From assembly GCA_031291845.1 (NCBI GenBank), contig JARLIH010000273.1, positions 36,612-100,611 on the forward strand: a stretch of DNA of 64,000 nucleotides, given 5' to 3'. The position numbers were made by a program, and so were the translations under genes. Of the stretch, positions 9,259-16,551 are shown in pieces (positions within the stretch are counted from its first letter, which is position 1; each line of letters opens with the position of its first letter). The notes beneath the pieces were generated by a model. That model saw only the letters and a program-made list of their open reading frames with translations. It searched no databases and was not told the origin of the DNA. The DNA comes from Isosphaeraceae bacterium (lineage in GTDB: Bacteria; Planctomycetota; Planctomycetia; Isosphaerales; Isosphaeraceae).

Positions 9259-12200
9259 CTACGGCAGGGAAGGCATGTCCCAGAGTCTGATCGTCCCGTC
9301 GGCCCCGGCCGTGGCCAGCCCGGAACCATCGGGGGAAAAGGCGATCCCGCGAACCACGGCGCGATGGCCGACGAAGCGAACCACTTCCGCGCCCGTCCGG
9401 GCGTCATGAAGGTTGACCAGCCCATCACGCCGGCCGGTCCACATGAGCGTTCTCCCGTCGGGGGAGAAAGCGACCGCTTGAACACAGTCGGTCAGTCCGG
9501 TGAGAGTGAGGCGTGCCTCGCCGGAGGGGACGTCCCAGACGCGAACGGACTGGTCCGCGCCACCGGTTGCGAGCGAGCGGCCATCGGGGGAGAACGCGAG
9601 ACTGACGACCGCACGGTCGTGCCCTTTGAGCTCAGACGCGAGCGACCGGTTCGCCACGTTCCAGATCCTGACCTCGCCGCCGGCTTGCGGCCGGCTCCCG
9701 AACGCTCCGCCGCCGGTCGCGAGCCGCCGTCCGTCTGGTGAAAACGCCAGGCACTGCACGTCCGAGCGAAACTCGGTCAGCCGCGCAACCTCCGCGCCGG
9801 TCTCCGCGTCCCAGAGCGTCAGGAGCCTTCCCTCGCCCACGGATGCGAGCTGCTTGCCGTTCGGAGAGAAGGCCAGGGCGGTCACGCCGTTCAGCCCCGC
9901 CAGCTCGTAGCGCGTCTGGCCGCCGGCGACGTCCCAGAGGCGAATCGTGCCGTCCCAGCTTCCCGAGGCCAGCGTCTTTCCGTCGGGGGCAAACACGGCG
10001 GTGGCGACACCGCGCTCATGCCCTTCGAGCGTGGCCTTGACCCGGCGCTCGGCCACGTCCCAGAGCGTGACGGCACCCGGCTCGTCCATCGGTCCGTCCG
10101 CGACGGCCAGCGTCTTGGCGTCGGGAGAATAGGCCACGGTCCAGGTTGCGTCTTGGTTCGCCTTGAGGGTGACGCGGGGCGTCTGGCGCTGGGATGCCAG
10201 GTTCCAGAGCTTGACCGTGTTGTCGCTCCCTGCCGTCGCGACTGATCGGCCGTCGTTGCCGAACGCCAGGTCCGCGACGGGCCCTTCGTGGCCCTTGAGT
10301 TGTCCGCGTTGCTCTCCACTGTGCGCATCCCAAAGGACGACGTCGCCGTTTTCGTGGGCCGAGCCTAGCAGCCGTCCGTCGGGAGAGAACGCGAGCGAGC
10401 GACAGCGCGCGTGTGCGACGGTCGCTTTGGGAGCGAGACTCCTGGAGTCTCGGAGCACCACGGTTCCCTCCGACCCGGCCGTGGCGAGGGTCTTCCCATC
10501 GGGCGAGAACGCGACGGCGTCCACATCACGCAGCGCACCAGCCTCGCGGTCGGCGTAGACGTCCCAGAGCAGGGCAGATCGCGCCGCCGAGCGACCCCAC
10601 GTGATGGCCAGAGTTCGTCCCGTGGGTGTGACGCGGAGACTCACGATCGGTCCGGCCAACCTCGGGATCGCCCGCAACAGCCGGCGCTCCGTGACGTCCC
10701 AGAACCGCACGCTCCCGTCCGCCCCCCCGGAGACCAACCACCGATCGTCCGGCGCGAACGCAACGGACGTCACGGCGCCGGTGTGTGCGTCCCATTCCCG
10801 GAACGGCCGTCCCCCCTCGCTGTCGAAAAGCCGCAAGCGGCCGGCGGGATCGCCGGTAGCGTAGACGGTCCTCTTGTTCGACACCGCGAGCACCGCGCCT
10901 TCGTCCCGCGCGACTCTCGTGGCAGCACCCGACGGGAGACTCCAGCACGCGACGCCACCTCGCCCGGCCGCCAGGAGCGAACGGCTGGCCGGCCCGAACG
11001 CGACCGAGGCGAGCTCGTCGGCACACGGCAAAGAAACCGTCGCCGAGAACACCACCGCGGCGGGCTCCCACAGACGGACCGATCCGTCGAAGCCGCCGGT
11101 GGCAAGCTGCCGGCCAACGGGCGCGAACGCCAGGGCCGACACGCCGTCCGTGTGACCGGCCAGGCTCGAACGCTCGAGACCGGTGCGCGCGTCCCAGAGC
11201 TTCACGGTCGCGTCCAGGCTCCCGGTCGCCAACAACCCTCCTCCAGGTGAAAACGCCAGGCTGACGACCATGTCGGAGTGACCCATGAGCGCGGCGGTCT
11301 CTCGTCCCGACGCGACGTCCCACAGTTTCACCGCGCCGTCTTCACTGGCGGACGCGAGCGTCGCGCCGTCGCGCGAATAGGCAAGGGCCCGCACCGTGGC
11401 ACCGTGTCCAGGCAGCCGGCCACCGGATACCCCATCCCGAACGCTCCAGAGCGCGATCTGACGGCCCGCTCCGCCCGCAGCCAGCGTACGGCCGTCGGGG
11501 GCGAACGCCAGGGCCCGGACCGACGCCTCGTGCACGAACGGAGCGCGCTGAGGCCCCCCATCCCGCACGTCCCAAAGGCGAACGGTCTTATCGTGCCCGC
11601 CCGATGCGAGGAGCACGCCGTCCGGCGAGAACGCCAGGGCAAAGACCCAGTTCGTATGCCCCGCGAGCCTGGTCCGCACCCGCCCGGACGGAATGTCCCA
11701 GAGCCTGACGAGCCGGTCGAAACCCCCGGTGGCCAGCGTGCGGCCGTCCGGCGAGAACGCCACGCACGAGACCGTGTCCGATGTTTCCGCAAGCCGATGA
11801 AGCACCCGCCCCGTCTTGGCGTCGCGAACGAGAACGAGGCCGTCCTCGCCCGCCACCGCGAGCAAGGCGCCGTCGGGAGAATAGGCGAGGGCCGGGATCG
11901 CGACGCGCGTCTTGGTAAACGCCCCGTCGCCACGAAGCCAGACTTTGCTCGGACCGAAGTTCCCGGACTCGCCCAGGTCGTCCCCGAGTGCACGGATGTC
12001 GTTCGGCGCGATCGCGGCGTTGAACCGTCCCCAGACGAGGCTCCGGCTCCCAAACGGCAGCACCAGCAGCGCCACGATCAGCAGGCCGGCGACGCCCCGG
12101 CCGGAGAGACGTCCGCACACGGGTCTTTCGTGGTCCAGAATGCGGAGCAGCCGGCGCCTGACCAGGGTCCGGGACTCGAACAACCTCAGCGCCGGCGTCG

Positions 12201-13146
12201 CGCTCGGCGTACGATCCACCGTACGGCCGACGATCGTCAGGAAGCCCTCGCCGCAATCGGAGCGCGACGTCTGACAGGCGGCGAGCGCGGCGTCGTCACA
12301 CGCGTATTCGCGAAGCTGGTCGATGATCCCGTTAGCCACATGGACGGCCGGGTGAAAGAAGAACAGGGCGTGCGCGATTCTCTGCCCCATCACCACCCAG
12401 AGGTCTCCCCGACGGACGTGCGCCAGCTCGTGGAGCAGGACCCACGTGAGCTGCTTGGGCGTTAGCCCGTCATCGATGTCGGGGGGCACGACGACCGTCG
12501 GCTTCAGCAGCCCACCGACCGCGGGGGACGTCAAACGAGGGCTAACCGCCCACCGCACTCGCCGGCGAACCCCGGCAGCGCGCTCCAACGTCTCGGTGTC
12601 GACCGGCAGCCACGCTCTCCCGAGTGGAATCGCGTCGTTGAGCAACCGCCGCGTCGATCCCAGGCCCCTGAGAAAACGGGCGCAGAGCACGAAGGAGCAG
12701 AGCGCCCAGCCAACCATTACGTACGACGCGAACGAGAGCGACGGACGAGTCCGAGGCAGCGCCGTTCCTGCTTCAACCGCCGGCGCGGAACCTACCGTCA
12801 CCGGTGACGCCGGGGAAACGGCGGCTCCCGATGGGTTCACGTCTCCCGTCGCCGGGAGCATCCACCGAGGCGGGACGGCGGCCGGTTCGGGGTGCGACGA
12901 CGACGCTGCCCACTCAATCGCTCGTTCCACCGAACCCTTCGGAAGCCAGGCGCCCGGCACCGGCACGAACAGCTTGACCAGCACCAGGCAGAACAGCCCG
13001 TAGCCGACCTGCGCGGACATGCGACGCCGCAGGGGAAGCCAGACGACCAGCAAGACCACGAGCAAACCCGAGACGTCGACCAGGGCGCGCGACATGAAGG
13101 TCGCCCATACCGCGCTCCAGGAGTTCAACGCCTCGATGGCCATCAT
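9259..13146 (-). CDS. BlaR1-like M56 metallopeptidase fused to 21 WD40 repeats
   Basis: 1295 residues. The N-terminal 380 residues have the BlaR1/MecR1 layout: three transmembrane helices (about 20-40, 46-68 and 137-160), a zinc-protease site HELAH at 239-243 with a downstream E in EYACDDAAL (280-288), then a fourth helix at 351-367. In BlaR1 the C-terminal sensor that follows helix 4 is a penicillin-binding domain outside the cell. Here it is replaced by about 900 residues of WD40 repeats. I count 21 (xxVxxLAFSPDGxxLATGG...VRLWD), which would make three seven-bladed propellers; repeats 8, 9 and 11 are the most degenerate. It overlaps the BlaI gene by ATGA. Family knowledge predicts that activation cleaves or inactivates BlaI. 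The ligand of the propellers is unknown. Confidence 0.9.
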   Translation of the reverse strand: MMAIEALNSWSAVWATFMSRALVDVSGLLVVLLVVWLPLRRRMSAQVGYGLFCLVLVKLFVPVPGAWLPKGSVERAIEWAASSSHPEPAAVPPRWMLPATGDVNPSGAAVSPASPVTVGSAPAVEAGTALPRTRPSLSFASYVMVGWALCSFVLCARFLRGLGSTRRLLNDAIPLGRAWLPVDTETLERAAGVRRRVRWAVSPRLTSPAVGGLLKPTVVVPPDIDDGLTPKQLTWVLLHELAHVRRGDLWVVMGQRIAHALFFFHPAVHVANGIIDQLREYACDDAALAACQTSRSDCGEGFLTIVGRTVDRTPSATPALRLFESRTLVRRRLLRILDHERPVCGRLSGRGVAGLLIVALLVLPFGSRSLVWGRFNAAIAPNDIRALGDDLGESGNFGPSKVWLRGDGAFTKTRVAIPALAYSPDGALLAVAGEDGLVLVRDAKTGRVLHRLAETSDTVSCVAFSPDGRTLATGGFDRLVRLWDIPSGRVRTRLAGHTNWVFALAFSPDGVLLASGGHDKTVRLWDVRDGGPQRAPFVHEASVRALAFAPDGRTLAAGGAGRQIALWSVRDGVSGGRLPGHGATVRALAYSRDGATLASASEDGAVKLWDVASGRETAALMGHSDMVVSLAFSPGGGLLATGSLDATVKLWDARTGLERSSLAGHTDGVSALAFAPVGRQLATGGFDGSVRLWEPAAVVFSATVSLPCADELASVAFGPASRSLLAAGRGGVACWSLPSGAATRVARDEGAVLAVSNKRTVYATGDPAGRLRLFDSEGGRPFREWDAHTGAVTSVAFAPDDRWLVSGGADGSVRFWDVTERRLLRAIPRLAGPIVSLRVTPTGRTLAITWGRSAARSALLWDVYADREAGALRDVDAVAFSPDGKTLATAGSEGTVVLRDSRSLAPKATVAHARCRSLAFSPDGRLLGSAHENGDVVLWDAHSGEQRGQLKGHEGPVADLAFGNDGRSVATAGSDNTVKLWNLASQRQTPRVTLKANQDATWTVAYSPDAKTLAVADGPMDEPGAVTLWDVAERRVKATLEGHERGVATAVFAPDGKTLASGSWDGTIRLWDVAGGQTRYELAGLNGVTALAFSPNGKQLASVGEGRLLTLWDAETGAEVARLTEFRSDVQCLAFSPDGRRLATGGGAFGSRPQAGGEVRIWNVANRSLASELKGHDRAVVSLAFSPDGRSLATGGADQSVRVWDVPSGEARLTLTGLTDCVQAVAFSPDGRTLMWTGRRDGLVNLHDARTGAEVVRFVGHRAVVRGIAFSPDGSGLATAGADGTIRLWDMPSLP

Positions 13147-13553
13147 GTCCCCTCCGGCTCCGGACCGGACTTCTCGTTCCCCTGCTGATCGAGGAGCAAC
13201 CGCAACTGAGCCAGATCGTCAGGCGTCAGACGGCTCTTTTTGACCATATACGCGAGCAACCGACCGTCCATCCCGTCCAGCGTGTTCTCGAGCAGCGTAT
13301 CGGCCGCCCCTGCCAGCGATCGCCAAGCCGGGTGGGCCGGCTGGTACAGATAGCTGGTCCCCACCGCCGTCGCCGTCAGGTGCCCCTTGTCCACGAGCCG
13401 CCGGAGCAGCGTCTTCGTCGTGCTGGGCGCCCAACCGTGCGCCCCCCCCGCTTCTTCGTAAACGTCACGCGCAGCGCAGCTCTTGCGCCGCCAGACGATC
13501 TTCATCACTTTCCACTCGGCCGTCGTCAGCGGCTCGGGAGACTCACGAGACAT
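13143..13553 (-). CDS. BlaI/MecI/CopY-family transcriptional repressor
   Basis: 136 residues from ATG 13553 (GGGACGG upstream). The winged-helix domain is clear: LTTAEWKVMKIVWRRKSCAA, DVYEEAGGAHGWAPSTTKTL, LLRRLVDKGHLTATAVGTSY. The C-terminal part (LLENTLDGMDGRLLAYMV, LTPDDLAQLRLLLDQQG) matches the dimerisation and cleavage region of BlaI-type repressors. The gene overlaps the start of the M56/WD40 gene by four bases, the standard repressor-protease pairing. It likely represses its own operon; a dyad at 13600-13616, about 47 bases upstream of its start, is a candidate operator. The genes behind it suggest that its regulon includes the DUF1549/DUF1501/EF-hand genes; that is inference. Confidence 0.9.
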   Translation of the reverse strand: MSRESPEPLTTAEWKVMKIVWRRKSCAARDVYEEAGGAHGWAPSTTKTLLRRLVDKGHLTATAVGTSYLYQPAHPAWRSLAGAADTLLENTLDGMDGRLLAYMVKKSRLTPDDLAQLRLLLDQQGNEKSGPEPEGT

Positions 13554-13599
13554 GGGTTGCCGTCCCAGGGGTTTACGAAGCAAGTCGCACGACTACAAC

Positions 13600-13616
13600 T
13601 ATCGCCGGCAGCGATA
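13600..13616. promoter_or_regulatory. Candidate BlaI operator dyad
   Basis: TATCGC (13600-13605) and GCGATA (13611-13616) form a perfect dyad with a five-base centre, flanked by looser CACGA/TCGTG arms. It lies in the 223-base divergent region between blaI and the lactonase gene. The sequence is not the classical TACA/TGTA box of staphylococcal BlaI, so the assignment rests on position. Confidence 0.35.
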
Positions 13617-13776
13617 TCGTGTCAACGAAATTCCTCGGGAAACGTCCGGGGCGACCGTTCCTGCGAGTGGCGGCACCGGTTACACACCGGGCCGGCCGGT
13701 TTCTTTCAGAACGCCGGGCGCTGTGTTAGCATCGGCCAGACGCAAGAAGCTACGCGGGTCCTCCTGGGGTTACGCC

Positions 13777-14949
13777 ATGCCGTTCAATACGTGGGTCAAA
13801 GCCGTGCTCGTGGGGTCACTCCTCTTCGCGGCAGGCGCTCTGCCGTCTTGGGCCGAGAGTCGACAGGACGAGGGGTCCTGGGTGTTCTTCGGCACCTATA
13901 CGGGGGGACGGAGCGCGGGGATCTACCGCGGCACGTTTGACCCCACAACGGGGAAGGTGTCGGGCGTGAAGCTCGCGGCAAAGGCCGCCAGCCCCTCGTT
14001 CCTGGCGATTCATCCGACGCATCGGTTTCTCTATGCGGTTGACGAGGTCGCCGATTTCGACGGCAAGAAGGCCGGCGCCGTGACGGCGTTTGCGCTCGAC
14101 CCCAAGACAGGAGAGCTGACGCGTCTGAACCAGCAGTCGACCATTCGAACCGGTCCGTGCCACCTGGTCGACGACCCGGGAGGCCGCAACGTGCTCGTCG
14201 CCAACTATGGAGGCGGCAGCGTGTGCGTTTTGCCGATCCAGCCGGACGGCCGCCTCAAATCCGCGAGCAGCTTCGTGCAGCACGAGGGCTCGGGGGCCAA
14301 CCCTCAGCGTCAGGAGGCGCCCCACGCGCACTCGATTAACCTCGACCCGGCTGGACGGTTCGCCGCGGTGGCCGACCTGGGCCTCGACCAGGTCCGGGTC
14401 TATCGGTTCGCCGCCGCTCCGGGCACGTTGACCCCGAACGACCCGCCGTTCGTCAAGCTGCCGCCGGGAGCCGGTCCGCGCCACTTCGCGTTTCATCCCC
14501 GGGCTCCGTTTGCCTACGCGATCAATGAGCTGAACTCCACCGTCACCGCGTTCGGATACGATGGCGAGAAGGGGATCTTGTCTCCGTTCCAGACCGTGAC
14601 GACCGTGCCCGAAGGCTACCGAGGCGAGAACTACCCGGCTGACGTGCAGATCCATCCGTCAGGCCGGTTCCTCTACGGGTCAAACCGGGGGCACAACAGT
14701 ATCGCCGCTTACACGATCGACCCGCAGTCGGGCCGGCTGACGGCGCGGGGCCAGCAGGGGGAGGGGATCAAGGTCCCTCGCGGGTTTGGGATCGACCCGA
14801 CGGGCACCTGGCTGCTGGTGGGAAACCAGGATGCGGACAGCGCGATCGCTTTCCGCATCGACGCTGAGACCGGCGCTTTGAAGCCGAACGGCGAGCCGGT
14901 CGACGTTCCCAAGCCCGTCTGCGTGAAGTTCGTGCCCGTCGGCCGTTGA
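13777..14949 (+). CDS. Secreted lactonase-family beta-propeller (6-phosphogluconolactonase-like)
   Basis: About 390 residues. The open frame begins earlier (13483), but ATG 13777 gives a proper signal peptide (MPFNTWVKAVLVGSLLFAAG) and the upstream residues are not protein-like. The mature part is a seven-bladed propeller of the Pgl/YbhE lactonase family: FFGTYTGGRSAGIYRGTFDP, SFLAIHPTHRFLYAVDEV, GPCHLVDDPGGRNVLVANYG, AHSINLDPAGRFAAVADLGL, GPRHFAFHPRAPFAYAINEL and IHPSGRFLYGSNRGHNSIA. The cytosolic enzyme hydrolyses 6-phosphogluconolactone; an exported version cannot easily meet that substrate, so it more likely acts on another sugar lactone or is a binding propeller. Divergent from blaI; the following two-component genes are on the same strand but 79 bases away. 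Confidence 0.85.
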   Translation: MPFNTWVKAVLVGSLLFAAGALPSWAESRQDEGSWVFFGTYTGGRSAGIYRGTFDPTTGKVSGVKLAAKAASPSFLAIHPTHRFLYAVDEVADFDGKKAGAVTAFALDPKTGELTRLNQQSTIRTGPCHLVDDPGGRNVLVANYGGGSVCVLPIQPDGRLKSASSFVQHEGSGANPQRQEAPHAHSINLDPAGRFAAVADLGLDQVRVYRFAAAPGTLTPNDPPFVKLPPGAGPRHFAFHPRAPFAYAINELNSTVTAFGYDGEKGILSPFQTVTTVPEGYRGENYPADVQIHPSGRFLYGSNRGHNSIAAYTIDPQSGRLTARGQQGEGIKVPRGFGIDPTGTWLLVGNQDADSAIAFRIDAETGALKPNGEPVDVPKPVCVKFVPVGR

Positions 14950-15028
14950 TCAAGGGGGTTGGCAGCCGCGTGCCTCTTCCGCGAAGATCATTTTTTTAAG
15001 GGCGGCAGCCTGTTTTCCCAACCCCCGG

Positions 15029-16375
15029 ATGGGCGCAATGCGGAGCTTGATCGTCGACGACGAGCCGAACATCAGGCGCACCCTGCGCGTCGCGCTCGAG
15101 GCAATGGGGCAGACGGTGGAGGAGGCTTCCTCCGCGGCCGAGGCGTTGCGCACGCTCGAGCACCAGCCGTGTGACGCCGCACTCGTCGACCTCCGGTTGG
15201 GGCAGGAATCCGGGCTCGAGCTGCTCGACGCGCTGCTCGAGCAATCGCCGCGGATGGCCGTGATCATCATCACGGCTTACGCGTCGTTCGACTCGGCCGT
15301 GGACGCGATGCGCCGGGGTGCGTTCGACTACCTGCCCAAACCGTTCACGCCGTCCCAGGTGCGCGCGGTGTTCGAGCGGGTCGCGCGCGTGCGGGGCCTG
15401 CGCGACCGGATCGCCGACCTCGAAGAGCAGGTGAAATCCGAGGTTCCCGAGGCTGATCTCGTCGGGCGAGATCCGGAGGTCGGCCGCGTCTATGACATTG
15501 CCCGGCGCGTTGCGCCGAGCGATGCCGCGGTCTTGATCCGGGGAGAGAACGGCGTGGGCAAGGGGGTGCTGGCACACGCGCTGCACGGCTGGAGTCAGCG
15601 CGCGGCGGGTCCCTTTGTAACCGTGAGCTGCCCCAGCCTGAGCGCTGACCTGCTCGAAAGCGACCTGTTCGGGCACGCCCGAGGCGCGTTCACAGGGGCC
15701 GTGCGCGACACCGCGGGCAAAGTCGCGGCCGCCCAGGGAGGAACGCTGTTCCTGGACGAGGTCGGCGACTTGCCGCTGCCGCTCCAGCCGAAGCTCCTGC
15801 GTTTTCTCCAGGAGCGCAAATACGAGCGCGTCGGCGAGACGAAGACCCGGCTCGCCGACGTGCGAATCGTCGCTGCGACCAATCACGACCTCGAGGCGGC
15901 AGTCGCCGCAAACACCTTCCGGGAAGACCTACTCTACCGGCTCAATGTCGTGGAGTTGACGCTTCCCCCGCTCCGTCTGCGGAGCGACATCCTGCCCCTG
16001 GCCGAACACCTCCTGCGCTTCTTCTCGCAGCAAATGGGCCGGCGCCTGGAGGGCTTTACGCCGGAAGCTCGAGACGCTTTGTCACGCCATGCCTGGCCCG
16101 GCAACCTGCGCGAGCTCCGCAATGCGATCGAGCGCGCGGCGATCCTCGCGGCAGGGCCCGAGATCGGTCTGGCCGACCTGCCCGACCGAATCGCCCTGAC
16201 GCGCCCGGGCGCCGGTGCTTCGCTCGTGGTCGGCGGCGCGGCGACCCTCGAGGAGCTCGAAATCGAACACATCCGGCGCGTGCTGAACGCGGCGTCCAGC
16301 CTCGACGCGGCGGCTCGTACGCTCGGCATCGACCCGAGCACCCTCTATCGGAAACGAAAACAATACGGCCTCTAA
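15029..16375 (+). CDS. Sigma-54-dependent response regulator (NtrC/AlgB family)
   Basis: 448 residues. Receiver domain at 1-120 with DDE near the start, phosphoacceptor Asp54 (LVDLRLG) and the conserved Lys in YLPKPF. The AAA+ domain has a Walker A GENGVGKG (consensus GESGTGKE), the sigma-54 contact motif GAFTGA, Walker B TLFLDEVG and the arginine-finger region FREDLLYRLNV. A Fis-type helix-turn-helix closes the protein (AARTLGIDPSTLYRKRKQYG). It should activate sigma-54 promoters when phosphorylated, most likely by the kinase encoded directly downstream. The 176-base gap before that kinase contains two 17-base palindromic sites and a -24/-12 promoter, so it probably regulates its own partner. 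Start 15029 versus 15038 (MRSLIVDDE) is undecided. Confidence 0.92.
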   Translation: MGAMRSLIVDDEPNIRRTLRVALEAMGQTVEEASSAAEALRTLEHQPCDAALVDLRLGQESGLELLDALLEQSPRMAVIIITAYASFDSAVDAMRRGAFDYLPKPFTPSQVRAVFERVARVRGLRDRIADLEEQVKSEVPEADLVGRDPEVGRVYDIARRVAPSDAAVLIRGENGVGKGVLAHALHGWSQRAAGPFVTVSCPSLSADLLESDLFGHARGAFTGAVRDTAGKVAAAQGGTLFLDEVGDLPLPLQPKLLRFLQERKYERVGETKTRLADVRIVAATNHDLEAAVAANTFREDLLYRLNVVELTLPPLRLRSDILPLAEHLLRFFSQQMGRRLEGFTPEARDALSRHAWPGNLRELRNAIERAAILAAGPEIGLADLPDRIALTRPGAGASLVVGGAATLEELEIEHIRRVLNAASSLDAAARTLGIDPSTLYRKRKQYGL

Positions 16376-16384
16376 CGCTTCGTT

Positions 16385-16422
16385 TCGTGCATTCCGCGCG
16401 ACTAATCGTGCGGACCGCACGA
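16385..16422. promoter_or_regulatory. Two tandem palindromic activator sites (candidate UAS)
   Basis: TCGTGCGGACCGCACGA (16406-16422) is a 17-base palindrome with perfect 7-base arms. A second copy, TCGTGCATTCCGCGCGA (16385-16401), matches it at 13 of 17 positions. Their centres are 21 bases apart, two helical turns. They lie about 90-125 bases upstream of the -24 element at 16508, the usual place for an enhancer bound by an NtrC-type activator. Confidence 0.55.
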
Positions 16423-16507
16423 ATTCCGCGCAGACGCGACCCGATTCCCCTCCGCTCATCGAGCTGAATCACCGACAAGCCGAGCGTAACGGGGAAGGAT
16501 CGACCTG

Positions 16508-16523
16508 CGGCACGGCAGATGCA
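16508..16523 (+). promoter_or_regulatory. Sigma-54 (-24/-12) promoter candidate
   Basis: CGGCACGGCAGATGCA compared with consensus TGGCACG-N4-TTGCA: the GG and GC cores are present at the correct 10-base spacing, with two mismatches outside the cores. Transcription would start near 16534, between this element and the ribosome site GGGAA that precedes ATG 16552. Confidence 0.55.
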
Positions 16524-16551
16524 CCTCTACGGCGCGATGTGGGAACCACGC

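Noticed and set aside
7999..9741. Open frame of 580 codons antisense to DUF1549 and WD40 genes
   Set aside because: It spans the junction of two real genes on the other strand and has the Arg/Gly/Val-rich look of a shadow frame.
13483..13776. 98-codon extension of the lactonase gene
   Set aside because: It overlaps the start of blaI on the other strand and would destroy the signal peptide.
14985..14999. T-run after the lactonase gene as a terminator
   Set aside because: Only a four-base stem can be drawn before the T-run, so I did not call it.
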